Origin: JANPIX01 sp031425195
Lineage (GTDB): Bacteria > Pseudomonadota > Alphaproteobacteria > Rhodobacterales > Rhodobacteraceae
DNA length: 64,000 bases
Assembly (NCBI GenBank): GCA_031425195.1
Contig: JANPIX010000013.1
Span: forward strand, 62,001-126,000
Reading direction: 5' to 3'
The notes under the pieces are model-generated. The model searched no databases and was not told the origin of the DNA. It worked only from the letters and a program-made list of their open reading frames with translations. The position numbers and the translations under genes were made by a program. Each line of letters begins with the position of its first letter. Position 1 is the stretch's first letter. Positions 8,824 through 16,267 of the stretch are shown piece by piece.

Positions 8824-9917
8824 TGGCCGCTGCGCCGCTTTTGCTGATCGCGGCGGGCGGGACCGGGGGGCACATGTTCCCCGCGCAGGCGCTTGCCGAG
8901 GCGATGGTGCGGCGCGGTTGGCGGGTCAAGCTGTCAACCGATGCGCGCGGTGCGCGCTACACTGGCGGATTTCCCCATACGGTGCAGGTGGAGCAGGTCA
9001 GTTCCGCCACCTTTGCACGCGGCGGTGTGCTGGCAAAGCTTGCGGTCCCGGTGCGGGTTCTTGGCGGCGTCATTGGGGCCACGCTTTCGTTCTTGCGTGA
9101 CAAGCCCGCTGTTGTCATCGGTTTTGGCGGCTATCCCACGATCCCGGCGCTGGGTGCGGCGTGGATCTTGCGACTGCCCCGCATGATTCATGAACAGAAT
9201 GGCGTCCTTGGCCGCGTCAACACGCGGTTTGCAAAACACGTCGACAAGGTGGCCTGCGGCACGTGGCCCACCCCTTTGCCACAGGGCGTTGTGGGTGATG
9301 ACGTCGGAAACCCGGTGCGCGCGGCGGTGCTTGACCGGGCGGCGGCCCCCTATATCCCCCCCGGCGATTACCCGATGAGCGTCATGGTCATCGGCGGCAG
9401 CCAGGGTGCGCGCATCCTTTCCGATGTGGTGCCCGGTGCTGTTGCCGCCCTTGCGCCTGCGTTGCGTGACAGGTTGCGCATTTCGCATCAGGCCCGCGAA
9501 GAGGATGTGGCGCGGGTCACGGCGGCCTATGACGCGGTGGGCATCAAGGCCGACGTCAGCAGCTTTTTCACCGATGTTCCCCGCAGATTGACCGAGGCGC
9601 AGTTGGTCATTGCCCGCGCCGGGGCGTCATCGGTGGCCGAGATTGCGGTGATTGGCCGCCCGTCGATCCTTGTGCCCTATGGTGCTGCCACCGGGGACCA
9701 TCAGACGGCCAACGCGCGCGGCCTTGTTGACGCGGGGGCAGCAGTGATGATCGCGGAAAGCGCGCTTGACACGACGCGGCTTGCATCGCAACTGGCGGCC
9801 ATTCTGGGTGACCCCGCTGTTGCGGAAACCATGGCGGCACGGGCGCTTGGTATAGGCCGGGTGGATGCGACAGAGCGGCTGGTGGCTTTGGTGACCGGTC
9901 TGACGGGAAGGGAATAG
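8823..9917 (+). CDS. murG: Lipid II synthase, GlcNAc transferase MurG
   Basis: Membrane-associated GT28 glycosyltransferase that adds GlcNAc to lipid I. 364 aa. The N-terminal glycine loop AAGGTGGHMFPAQAL is at residues 8-22, HEQNGVLGRVNT lies in the acceptor domain, and the UDP-sugar site shows VIGGSQGAR and a later RAGASSVAEI. The ATG at 8823 overlaps the ftsW stop (TGATG), which fits the packed cluster better than the TTG one codon earlier. murC follows after three bases. Confidence 0.97.
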   Translation: MAAAPLLLIAAGGTGGHMFPAQALAEAMVRRGWRVKLSTDARGARYTGGFPHTVQVEQVSSATFARGGVLAKLAVPVRVLGGVIGATLSFLRDKPAVVIGFGGYPTIPALGAAWILRLPRMIHEQNGVLGRVNTRFAKHVDKVACGTWPTPLPQGVVGDDVGNPVRAAVLDRAAAPYIPPGDYPMSVMVIGGSQGARILSDVVPGAVAALAPALRDRLRISHQAREEDVARVTAAYDAVGIKADVSSFFTDVPRRLTEAQLVIARAGASSVAEIAVIGRPSILVPYGAATGDHQTANARGLVDAGAAVMIAESALDTTRLASQLAAILGDPAVAETMAARALGIGRVDATERLVALVTGLTGRE

Positions 9918-9920
9918 GCG

Positions 9921-11333
9921 ATGAACGCAGCAACAAAACTGCCGCTGGAACTTGGCCCCATCCATTTCGTGGGCATCGGCGGCATCGGCATGTCCGGCAT
10001 TGCCGAGGTGCTGATGATCCATGGTTACCGGGTGCAGGGGTCTGATGCCAAGGCGTCCAAGATCACCGACCGGCTGGTGACCCTTGGCGCCACGGTGTTC
10101 GAGGGGCAGCGCGCCGACAATCTGGGGCAGGCGGCAGTTGTCGTGATTTCCTCGGCCATCAAAAAGGGCAATCCCGAACTGGAAGAGGCGCGACGCCGTG
10201 GGCTTCCCGTCGTGCGCCGGGCAGAAATGCTGGCCGAACTGATGCGCATGCGCAGCAACATCGCCATCGCCGGCACACATGGAAAGACAACCACAACGAC
10301 GATGGTGGCCACACTTTTGGACAAGGGCGGGTTTGACCCCACGGTTATCAACGGCGGCGTGATCCACGCCTACGGGTCCAACGCGCGCGCCGGGGCGGGC
10401 GAATGGATGGTGGTCGAGGCGGATGAAAGCGACGGGTCGTTCAACCGCCTGCCTGCCACCATCGCCATCGTGACCAACATCGACCCGGAACACATGGAAC
10501 ACTGGGGCACTTTTGACGATCTGCGCAAAGGGTTTCTGGATTTCGTCTCCAACATCCCGTTTTACGGCCTTGCGGTGTGCTGCACCGATCATGCCGAGGT
10601 TCAGGCTCTTGTCGGGCGTGTCACGGACCGGCGTGTGGTCACCTTTGGCTTTAACGCGCAGGCCGATGTGCGCGCCATGAACCTGCATTATGAAAACGGC
10701 GTCGCGCATTTCGACGTGGCACTGCAGGGCGAAGGCGACGGGGCGGTGATCGACGGCTGCACGTTGCCGATGCCCGGCGACCACAACGTTTCGAACGCGT
10801 TGGCGGCGATTGCGGTGGCCCGCCATCTGGGCATGAAGAAAGACGAAATCCGCGAGGCGCTGGCCGGGTTCGCGGGTGTCAACCGCCGCTTCACCAAGGT
10901 GGCCGAGGTGAACGGCGTGACCATCATCGACGACTACGGCCACCATCCCGTTGAAATCGCAGCTGTGCTGCGCGCGGCGCGCCAGTCCACCAAGGGGCGT
11001 ATCATCGCGGTTCATCAGCCGCACAGATACACCCGGCTGTCGAACCTGTTCGAGGATTTCTGCACCTGTTTCAACGAGGCGGACGTGGTCGCCATCGCCG
11101 ATGTCTATGCGGCAGGCGAAGACCCCATTGCGGGTGCAAGCCGCGACGATCTGGTGGCGGGACTGGTTGCCCATGGCCACAGACATGCCCGCGCGGTGGA
11201 AGATGAAAATGATCTGGCACGCCTTGTGCGCGAACAGGCCCGGCCGGGCGACATGGTGGTGTGCCTTGGCGCCGGTACGATTTCAGGCTGGGCGACCGGT
11301 CTGCCCGCTCGGCTGATGGGCAAGGCTGCGTGA
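9921..11333 (+). CDS. murC: UDP-MurNAc:L-alanine ligase
   Basis: First amino-acid ligase of the stem peptide pathway, acting in the cytoplasm. 470 aa. It has the N-terminal UDP-binding GIGGIGMSGIAEVL, the ATP loop GTHGKTT starting at residue 118, and the C-terminal domain motif DDYGHHPVEI typical of MurC. The ATG is preceded by GGGAATAGGCG. After the stop the cluster carries a 73-base spacer with two palindromes before the DUF2484 genes, one of the few real gaps in this region. Confidence 0.97.
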   Translation: MNAATKLPLELGPIHFVGIGGIGMSGIAEVLMIHGYRVQGSDAKASKITDRLVTLGATVFEGQRADNLGQAAVVVISSAIKKGNPELEEARRRGLPVVRRAEMLAELMRMRSNIAIAGTHGKTTTTTMVATLLDKGGFDPTVINGGVIHAYGSNARAGAGEWMVVEADESDGSFNRLPATIAIVTNIDPEHMEHWGTFDDLRKGFLDFVSNIPFYGLAVCCTDHAEVQALVGRVTDRRVVTFGFNAQADVRAMNLHYENGVAHFDVALQGEGDGAVIDGCTLPMPGDHNVSNALAAIAVARHLGMKKDEIREALAGFAGVNRRFTKVAEVNGVTIIDDYGHHPVEIAAVLRAARQSTKGRIIAVHQPHRYTRLSNLFEDFCTCFNEADVVAIADVYAAGEDPIAGASRDDLVAGLVAHGHRHARAVEDENDLARLVREQARPGDMVVCLGAGTISGWATGLPARLMGKAA

Positions 11334-11343
11334 TGCGCGTTGG

Positions 11344-11391
11344 GAATGTTCGCAGAACATTCTTGGGGCCGCAAATATTCTGCGAATATTT
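11344..11391. repeat. Paired 19-bp palindromes
   Basis: Two perfect dyads sit ten bases apart. The first is GAATGTTC-GCA-GAACATTC at 11344-11362 and the second AAATATTC-TGC-GAATATTT at 11373-11391. Both have 8-base arms around a 3-base centre, and the centres are reverse complements of each other. They lie between murC and the first DUF2484 gene, with a ribosome site for the latter just after. They could be operators for a dimeric regulator, transcript hairpins, or one unit of a dispersed intergenic repeat family. Confidence 0.8.
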
Positions 11392-11406
11392 CAAGGCAGG
11401 TCGGGG

Positions 11407-11697
11407 ATGAACTGGTCACTGCTTGCCGGGTGCCTGTGGGTTTTTGCATCGGCGATCACGGCGATGCTGCCGATGCGCCGTCAATACCCGCCGGGCATCA
11501 CGCTGTTGGTGCTTGCACCGGTTCTGATTGGATGGCTCGCCTATGATTACGGTGTCTGGATTGCGCTTGCTGGAGTGTTTGCCTTCGCGTCCATGTTCCG
11601 CAATCCGTTGATCTACTTTGCCAAAAAGGGCCTTGGCATCCCCGTCGGCCCGCCGCCCGCCGATCCTGATCCCGGCGCATCCGAGGATCCGCGATGA
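11407..11697 (+). CDS. DUF2484 small membrane protein (copy 1)
   Basis: 96-aa protein with about three hydrophobic segments, starting MNWSLLAGCLWVFAS and ending in a Pro/Asp-rich cytoplasmic-type tail (GPPPADPDP). It resembles the DUF2484 family that, to my knowledge, is found between murC and murB in Rhodobacterales. No catalytic motif is seen and the function is unknown. The ATG follows GTCGGGG. The last codons overlap the start of a second, homologous protein (ATGA), so the two are translated together and may act as a pair. Confidence 0.8.
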   Translation: MNWSLLAGCLWVFASAITAMLPMRRQYPPGITLLVLAPVLIGWLAYDYGVWIALAGVFAFASMFRNPLIYFAKKGLGIPVGPPPADPDPGASEDPR

Positions 11698-11951
11698 ATG
11701 TTCCGCTGGCGCTGGCCTGTCTTTGGCTGATCCTGGCGAATGTCACGGCAATGTTGCCGACGCGCGACCATCACTGGCGCGCGGCCTATCTGCTGATCAC
11801 AGTTGGGGTACCGTTGCTCGGGTGGGTTACCTTGTCGAACGGGCCCTACTGGGGCATGGCGATCCTTGTGGCGGGGGCATCGGTCCTGCGCTGGCCGCTG
11901 ATCTACCTTTGGCGCTGGATCAGGGTTCATACTTTGGGGCCGTCGAAATGA
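11694..11951 (+). CDS. DUF2484 small membrane protein (copy 2)
   Basis: 85 aa, a paralogue of the preceding protein. Both share the plan of an opening LAxCLW motif, an A-x-LP(M/T)R motif after the first helix, a second helix, then a short helix ending near PLIY. This copy lacks the Pro/Asp-rich tail. Start and stop overlap the neighbours on both sides (ATGA at 11694 and again at 11948), tying it to murB translation. Function unknown; location suggests, but does not show, a link to cell-wall synthesis or division. Confidence 0.8.
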   Translation: MNVPLALACLWLILANVTAMLPTRDHHWRAAYLLITVGVPLLGWVTLSNGPYWGMAILVAGASVLRWPLIYLWRWIRVHTLGPSK

Positions 11952-12880
11952 CGCTGCCGCAGGTGCGTGGCACATTGACCCCGAACCGCCCGCTGGCCGA
12001 CCTGACCTGGCTTCGGGTTGGAGGGCCTGCCGACTGGCTTTTCCAGCCGGCGGACGAGGCCGATCTTTGCGCGTTTCTGGCGGAACTCGACCCTGCCATC
12101 CCGGTGTTTCCGATGGGGGTTGGCAGCAACCTGATCGTGCGCGATGGCGGCATCCGGGGCGTCGTAATCCGGTTGGGCCGTGGATTCAATGAGATCGGGA
12201 TTGGGCAGGGTACGGTGACAGCGGGCGCTGCCACATTGGACGCGCATGTCGCGCGCCGCGCGGCCGAAGCGGGGCTTGATCTGACGTTTCTGCGTACAAT
12301 TCCGGGCAGTATCGGCGGCGCTGTCCGAATGAACGCGGGGTGTTACGGGTCATATGTGGCCGATCACCTGATTTCGGTGCGTGCCGTGACGCGGAACGGG
12401 CAGTCGGTGACCATTCCCACAGCCAACCTGCACCTGCGCTACCGCGCCTCGGACCTGCCCGATGGCGCGGTTCTGGTCAGCGCAACCTTTCGTGCCGATC
12501 CGAGCGATCCGACCGAACTTGACGCGCGGATGGCCGAACAGATTGCGCGGCGGGACGCCAGCCAACCCACGAAAGACCGCTCTGCCGGGTCCACGTTCCG
12601 CAATCCCGTCGGCCATTCGAGCACGGGCCGGGCCGACGACAGCCACGAGTTGAAGGCATGGAGCGTCATCGAAGCTGCCGGATTGCGTGGCCATCAGAAG
12701 GGCGGCGCGCAGATGTCGCCCAAGCATCCGAATTTTCTGATCAACACCGGCGGTGCAACAGCCGCCGATCTGGAAGGTTTGGGGGAAGAGGTGCGAAAAA
12801 AGGTTTTCCAACACAGCGGGATCACGCTAGAGTGGGAGATAATGCGAGTGGGTGAACCCGCCGCAAACAAGAAAGAATAA
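11948..12880 (+). CDS. murB: UDP-N-acetylenolpyruvoylglucosamine reductase
   Basis: FAD enzyme that reduces UDP-GlcNAc-enolpyruvate to UDP-MurNAc. 310 aa, close to the short (type II) MurB length. The FAD-binding part shows GVGSNLIVRDGGIRG and then RTIPGSIGGAVRMNAGCYG. The catalytic loop AGSTFRNP carries the serine that donates the proton, and the C-terminus has the expected glutamate in ITLEWEI. The long open frame from 11618 overlaps both DUF2484 genes; the ATG at 11948 gives the correct MurB N-terminus. Confidence 0.96.
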   Translation: MTLPQVRGTLTPNRPLADLTWLRVGGPADWLFQPADEADLCAFLAELDPAIPVFPMGVGSNLIVRDGGIRGVVIRLGRGFNEIGIGQGTVTAGAATLDAHVARRAAEAGLDLTFLRTIPGSIGGAVRMNAGCYGSYVADHLISVRAVTRNGQSVTIPTANLHLRYRASDLPDGAVLVSATFRADPSDPTELDARMAEQIARRDASQPTKDRSAGSTFRNPVGHSSTGRADDSHELKAWSVIEAAGLRGHQKGGAQMSPKHPNFLINTGGATAADLEGLGEEVRKKVFQHSGITLEWEIMRVGEPAANKKE

Positions 12881-12910
12881 CGGACACACAGAGGTCCGGG
12901 TTGAGGCAAA

Positions 12911-13831
12911 ATGGCGGGCGCATCGAGCAGGATGCCGCGTGTCGCAGTTCTGATGGGGGGCCTTTCCGCCGAGCGGGAGGTTTCACTGGTCACAGGGGAT
13001 TCCTGTGCCAAGGCGCTGCGCAAAGCGGGGTATGAGGACGTGATCGAGGTCGATTGCGGCCCGGATCTTCCTGCGCGCCTGACCACGCTTCGTCCCGATG
13101 TCTGTTTCAATGCGCTGCACGGGCGCTGGGGCGAAGACGGCTGCGTGCAGGGCATCCTTGAATGGCTGCGCATCCCCTATACCCATTCTGGTGTGCTGGC
13201 GTCATCACTTGCGATGGACAAGGCGCGGGCCAAGGACGTTTACCGCGCCGAGGGTCTGCCGGTGGCGGACAGTGTGATCGTGCCACGCGGCACGGTGATG
13301 GCCGGGCATGTGATGGCCCGCCCCTATGTCGTGAAGCCGAACGCCGAAGGGTCGTCCGTCGGCGTCTATATCGTTCGCGAAGGGTCGAACGCGCCAATCC
13401 TGTCTGATGCGATGCCTGATACCGTCATGGTCGAAGCCTATGTGCCGGGGCGCGAACTGACGGTTTCGGTTCTGGGCGACCGGGCGCTTTGCGTGACCGA
13501 TATCGTGACGGACGGTTGGTATGATTACGACGCGAAGTACAAACCCGGCGGGTCCCGTCATGTGCTGCCCGCCGAACTTCCCGGCGACATTGCCGGTGCC
13601 TGCCTTGATTTCGCAGTTCGCGCGCACCGGGCATTGGGCTGTCGGGGGTTGTCGCGCACGGATTTCCGCTGGGATGAGACGAAGGGGATGGCGGGTCTGG
13701 TCCTGCTGGAAACGAACACGCAACCCGGCATGACGCCCACCAGTCTGTCGCCCGAACAGGCGGCATATGTCGGCATTTCCTTTCCCGAACTGTGCGACTG
13801 GCTTGTAAAGGATGCGTCATGCGATCGCTGA
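12911..13831 (+). CDS. ddl: D-alanine--D-alanine ligase
   Basis: ATP-grasp ligase that makes the D-Ala-D-Ala dipeptide used by MurF. 306 aa. Typical segments are VAVLMGGLSAEREVSL at the N-terminus, the ATP-grasp strand KPNAEGSSVGV, YVPGRELTVSVLG, and the C-terminal metal-binding ETNTQPGMTPTSL. The ATG at 12911 lies after TTGAGG; an internal ATG at 12932 (MPRVAVLMGG) is a possible shorter start. The 3' end overlaps ftsQ by 13 bases. Confidence 0.96.
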   Translation: MAGASSRMPRVAVLMGGLSAEREVSLVTGDSCAKALRKAGYEDVIEVDCGPDLPARLTTLRPDVCFNALHGRWGEDGCVQGILEWLRIPYTHSGVLASSLAMDKARAKDVYRAEGLPVADSVIVPRGTVMAGHVMARPYVVKPNAEGSSVGVYIVREGSNAPILSDAMPDTVMVEAYVPGRELTVSVLGDRALCVTDIVTDGWYDYDAKYKPGGSRHVLPAELPGDIAGACLDFAVRAHRALGCRGLSRTDFRWDETKGMAGLVLLETNTQPGMTPTSLSPEQAAYVGISFPELCDWLVKDASCDR

Positions 13832-14724
13832 ACCCGTTCCGCAAAGATGTACCCGAACCCGGCACCCGCCGCGACCCCGCGCCAAGCCGCTGGGCCTACC
13901 GGATGCAGCGGCTTTGGCTGACGCCGGTGTTTCGGGCGCTGATGCGCGTTGGCGCGCCCGCCTTTGCGCTTGCCTTTGGCGCAGGTCTTTACCTCAACAA
14001 TGATGCACGTCGTGAAGCCATGGGCCAAAGCTGGACCGAACTGCGCGAAACTGTGGAGCAACGGCCCGAATTCATGGTCACGCTGATGGCTGTTGACGGT
14101 GCCAATCCGGGTCTGGCCGACGCCGTGCGGGACATTGCGGCGGTCAACCTGCCGGAATCGAGCTTTGACCTTGATCTGGACGCGGCACGCCGGCGCATTG
14201 AAACACTGGATGCCGTTGCCTCGGCTGATCTTGCGATCCGTTCCGGCGGCGTGCTGCAAGTGACCATCACCGAGCGGGAGCCTGTCATCGTCTGGCGCAA
14301 GCCCGAGGGGCTTGATCTTCTGGACAAGGATGGCCGCCGCGTGGCGATGGTCCTGTCGCGCGAAGACCGGTCCGACTTGCCGCTTGTCGTTGGCGACGGC
14401 GCAAATCACGCGGTGCCCGAGGCGCGCGCCCTGATCGCGGCGGCGGGCCCGCTGCTGCGGCGGTTGCGCGGCCTTGTACGGATGGGCGAACGTCGCTGGG
14501 ATCTGGTTCTTGACCGCGACCAGCGCATCCTTCTGCCCGAAAAGAACCCCCAGGCGGCCCTTGAACGGCTAATCGCCCTGGACCAGGGCGAACAGCTTTT
14601 GTCGCGTGATCTGCTGACGGTCGACCTGCGACTTGCCGCCCGCCCCACCCTTCGCCTTGCCCCCCATGCCCTGACCGAACTGCGCCGCGATAAGGGCCTT
14701 TTGACCGTGGAGAACGAGCTATGA
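13819..14724 (+). CDS. ftsQ: Divisome protein FtsQ
   Basis: Bitopic division protein of about 301 aa. A proline- and arginine-rich cytoplasmic N-terminus is followed by one membrane helix at about residues 33-55 and then a periplasmic POTRA region (LMAVDGANPGLADAVRDI) and beta domain (ITEREPVIVWRKP). FtsQ links cytoplasmic and periplasmic parts of the divisome. The ATG at 13819, preceded by AAAGGA inside the end of ddl, is preferred over the earlier in-frame start at 13792. The 3' end overlaps ftsA by the ATGA pattern. Confidence 0.94.
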   Translation: MRSLNPFRKDVPEPGTRRDPAPSRWAYRMQRLWLTPVFRALMRVGAPAFALAFGAGLYLNNDARREAMGQSWTELRETVEQRPEFMVTLMAVDGANPGLADAVRDIAAVNLPESSFDLDLDAARRRIETLDAVASADLAIRSGGVLQVTITEREPVIVWRKPEGLDLLDKDGRRVAMVLSREDRSDLPLVVGDGANHAVPEARALIAAAGPLLRRLRGLVRMGERRWDLVLDRDQRILLPEKNPQAALERLIALDQGEQLLSRDLLTVDLRLAARPTLRLAPHALTELRRDKGLLTVENEL

Positions 14725-16055
14725 CCGATCTGTACCAAACCCAACGGGCCATGCGTCATATGCGCCGCGCCGCCATGCAACGGGGTGTCATTGCCATTCT
14801 GGATGTGGGGTCCAGCAAGATCGCCTGTCTGATCCTGCGGTTCGACGGGCCGGAAAAACTGCGCGAGGCGGATGGTGTCGGGTCCATGGCCGGGCAATCA
14901 TCCTTCCGCATCATCGGGGCTGCGACGACCCGGTCGCGCGGGGTCAGCTTCGGCGAAATCGATGTGATGAACGAAACCGAACGGGCCATCCGCACCGCCG
15001 TTCAGGCGGCGCAGAAAATGGCCAAGGTCCGGGTTGACCACGTGATCGCGTGCTTTTCGGGGGCGGAACCGCGCAGCTACGGGCTGGCTGGCGAACTCGC
15101 GCTGCAGGACAGTGTGGTGACCGAACAGGATGTCGCCCGCGTTCTGGCCAATTGCGACGTGCCTGACATCGGGCAGGGGCGCGACGTGCTGCATGCCCAG
15201 CCGGTGAACTTTGCCCTGGATCACCGCACCGGTCTTGGTGATCCGCGCGGCCAGATCGGCCACCGGCTTGCCTGCGACCTGCATCTTCTGACCGTGGAAA
15301 ACAGCGCGGTGCAGAACCTTTTGCATTGCGTGCAACGCTGTGACCTTGAACTCGCCGGGATCGCATCTTCGGCCTATGTGTCGGGCATTTCCACGCTGGT
15401 CGAGGATGAACAGGAACTGGGCGCTGCCTGCATTGATCTGGGGGGCGGGTCGTCCGGTCTGTCGATCTTTATCAAGCGGCACATGATCTATGCGGATTCC
15501 GTGCGTATGGGCGGGGATCACATCACCTCTGACATTTCCAAGGGGCTGCAGGTGCCGCTTGCCGTGGCAGAAAAGATCAAGGTCAAACATGGCGGCGTGC
15601 ATGCCACAGGCATGGATGACCGCGAGATGATCGAAATGGGTGGTGACAGCGGCGACTGGGAAAAGGACCGCCGCAAGGTCAGCCGCACCGAACTGATCGG
15701 CATCATGCGCCCAAGGGTGGAGGAAATTCTTGAGGAAGTTCGTGCCCGGCTTGACGCGGCAGGGTTCGATCATCTTCCCAGCCAGCAAATCGTGCTTACC
15801 GGGGGTGCAAGCCAGATTCCGGGGCTCGATGGCCTTGCCGCGCGTATTCTTGGTCAACGCGTGCGCCTTGGGCGGCCTTTGCGCGTACAGGGCCTGCCAC
15901 AGGCCATAACTGGACCGGCTTTTTCCGGTGCGGTCGGGCTTTGCCTGTTCGCGGCGCATCCGCAAGACGAATGGTGGGATTTTGAAATTCCTGCCGAACG
16001 CTATCCCGCAAGGTCACTCAAGCGGGCCTTTAAATGGTTCAAGGACAACTGGTAA
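14721..16055 (+). CDS. ftsA: Actin-like divisome protein FtsA
   Basis: Actin-fold protein that tethers FtsZ to the inner membrane. 444 aa. The phosphate-1 segment AILDVGSSKIACLIL and the later IDLGGGSSGLSIF and VLTGGASQIPGL segments are the ATPase core; the SHS2 (1C) domain lies between them. The last residues (SLKRAFKWFKDNW) form an amphipathic helix with basic and tryptophan residues, the expected membrane-targeting sequence. An N-terminal extension of about 20 residues before the actin fold is present. About 210 non-coding bases separate it from ftsZ. Confidence 0.96.
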   Translation: MTDLYQTQRAMRHMRRAAMQRGVIAILDVGSSKIACLILRFDGPEKLREADGVGSMAGQSSFRIIGAATTRSRGVSFGEIDVMNETERAIRTAVQAAQKMAKVRVDHVIACFSGAEPRSYGLAGELALQDSVVTEQDVARVLANCDVPDIGQGRDVLHAQPVNFALDHRTGLGDPRGQIGHRLACDLHLLTVENSAVQNLLHCVQRCDLELAGIASSAYVSGISTLVEDEQELGAACIDLGGGSSGLSIFIKRHMIYADSVRMGGDHITSDISKGLQVPLAVAEKIKVKHGGVHATGMDDREMIEMGGDSGDWEKDRRKVSRTELIGIMRPRVEEILEEVRARLDAAGFDHLPSQQIVLTGGASQIPGLDGLAARILGQRVRLGRPLRVQGLPQAITGPAFSGAVGLCLFAAHPQDEWWDFEIPAERYPARSLKRAFKWFKDNW

Positions 16056-16079
16056 CCGCTACAAAATGACATCGGGGCA

Positions 16080-16126
16080 AAATACCGCTGAACTGCGACG
16101 ATTTCGCCCCACATGTTGCGGTATTT
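16080..16126. promoter_or_regulatory. Inverted repeat in the ftsZ upstream region
   Basis: AAATACCGC at 16080-16088 is matched by GCGGTATTT at 16118-16126, a perfect 9-base inverted repeat with a 29-base centre. A second, offset pair GGGGC (16075-16079) and GCCCC (16106-16110) overlaps it. The 212 bases between ftsA and ftsZ contain no gene, so they are the likely place for an ftsZ promoter and its control sites. No exact CtrA TTAA-N7-TTAA site was seen. Confidence 0.5.
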
Positions 16127-16267
16127 CCAAGTTTTTGCGTGACCTGAGCGTAGCTTGGGGATAAACTTCAGGATAACTCTGTGCATATCACCCGGGGCGG
16201 GTCGATGTGCAGGTCGAAAAAACAAGAAACGGCATATAGCGGCTCAATCAAAGGCAGGCGGAACAGA

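Noticed and set aside
9627..11186. 519-codon open frame on the minus strand across murG and murC
   Set aside because: It is antisense to two unmistakable genes, its product is His/Arg/Gly-rich without any motif, and long antisense frames are expected at this GC content.
16056..16267. Upstream extension of ftsZ from 16181
   Set aside because: The extra 29 codons do not resemble any FtsZ N-terminus, and the ATG at 16268 has a ribosome site.
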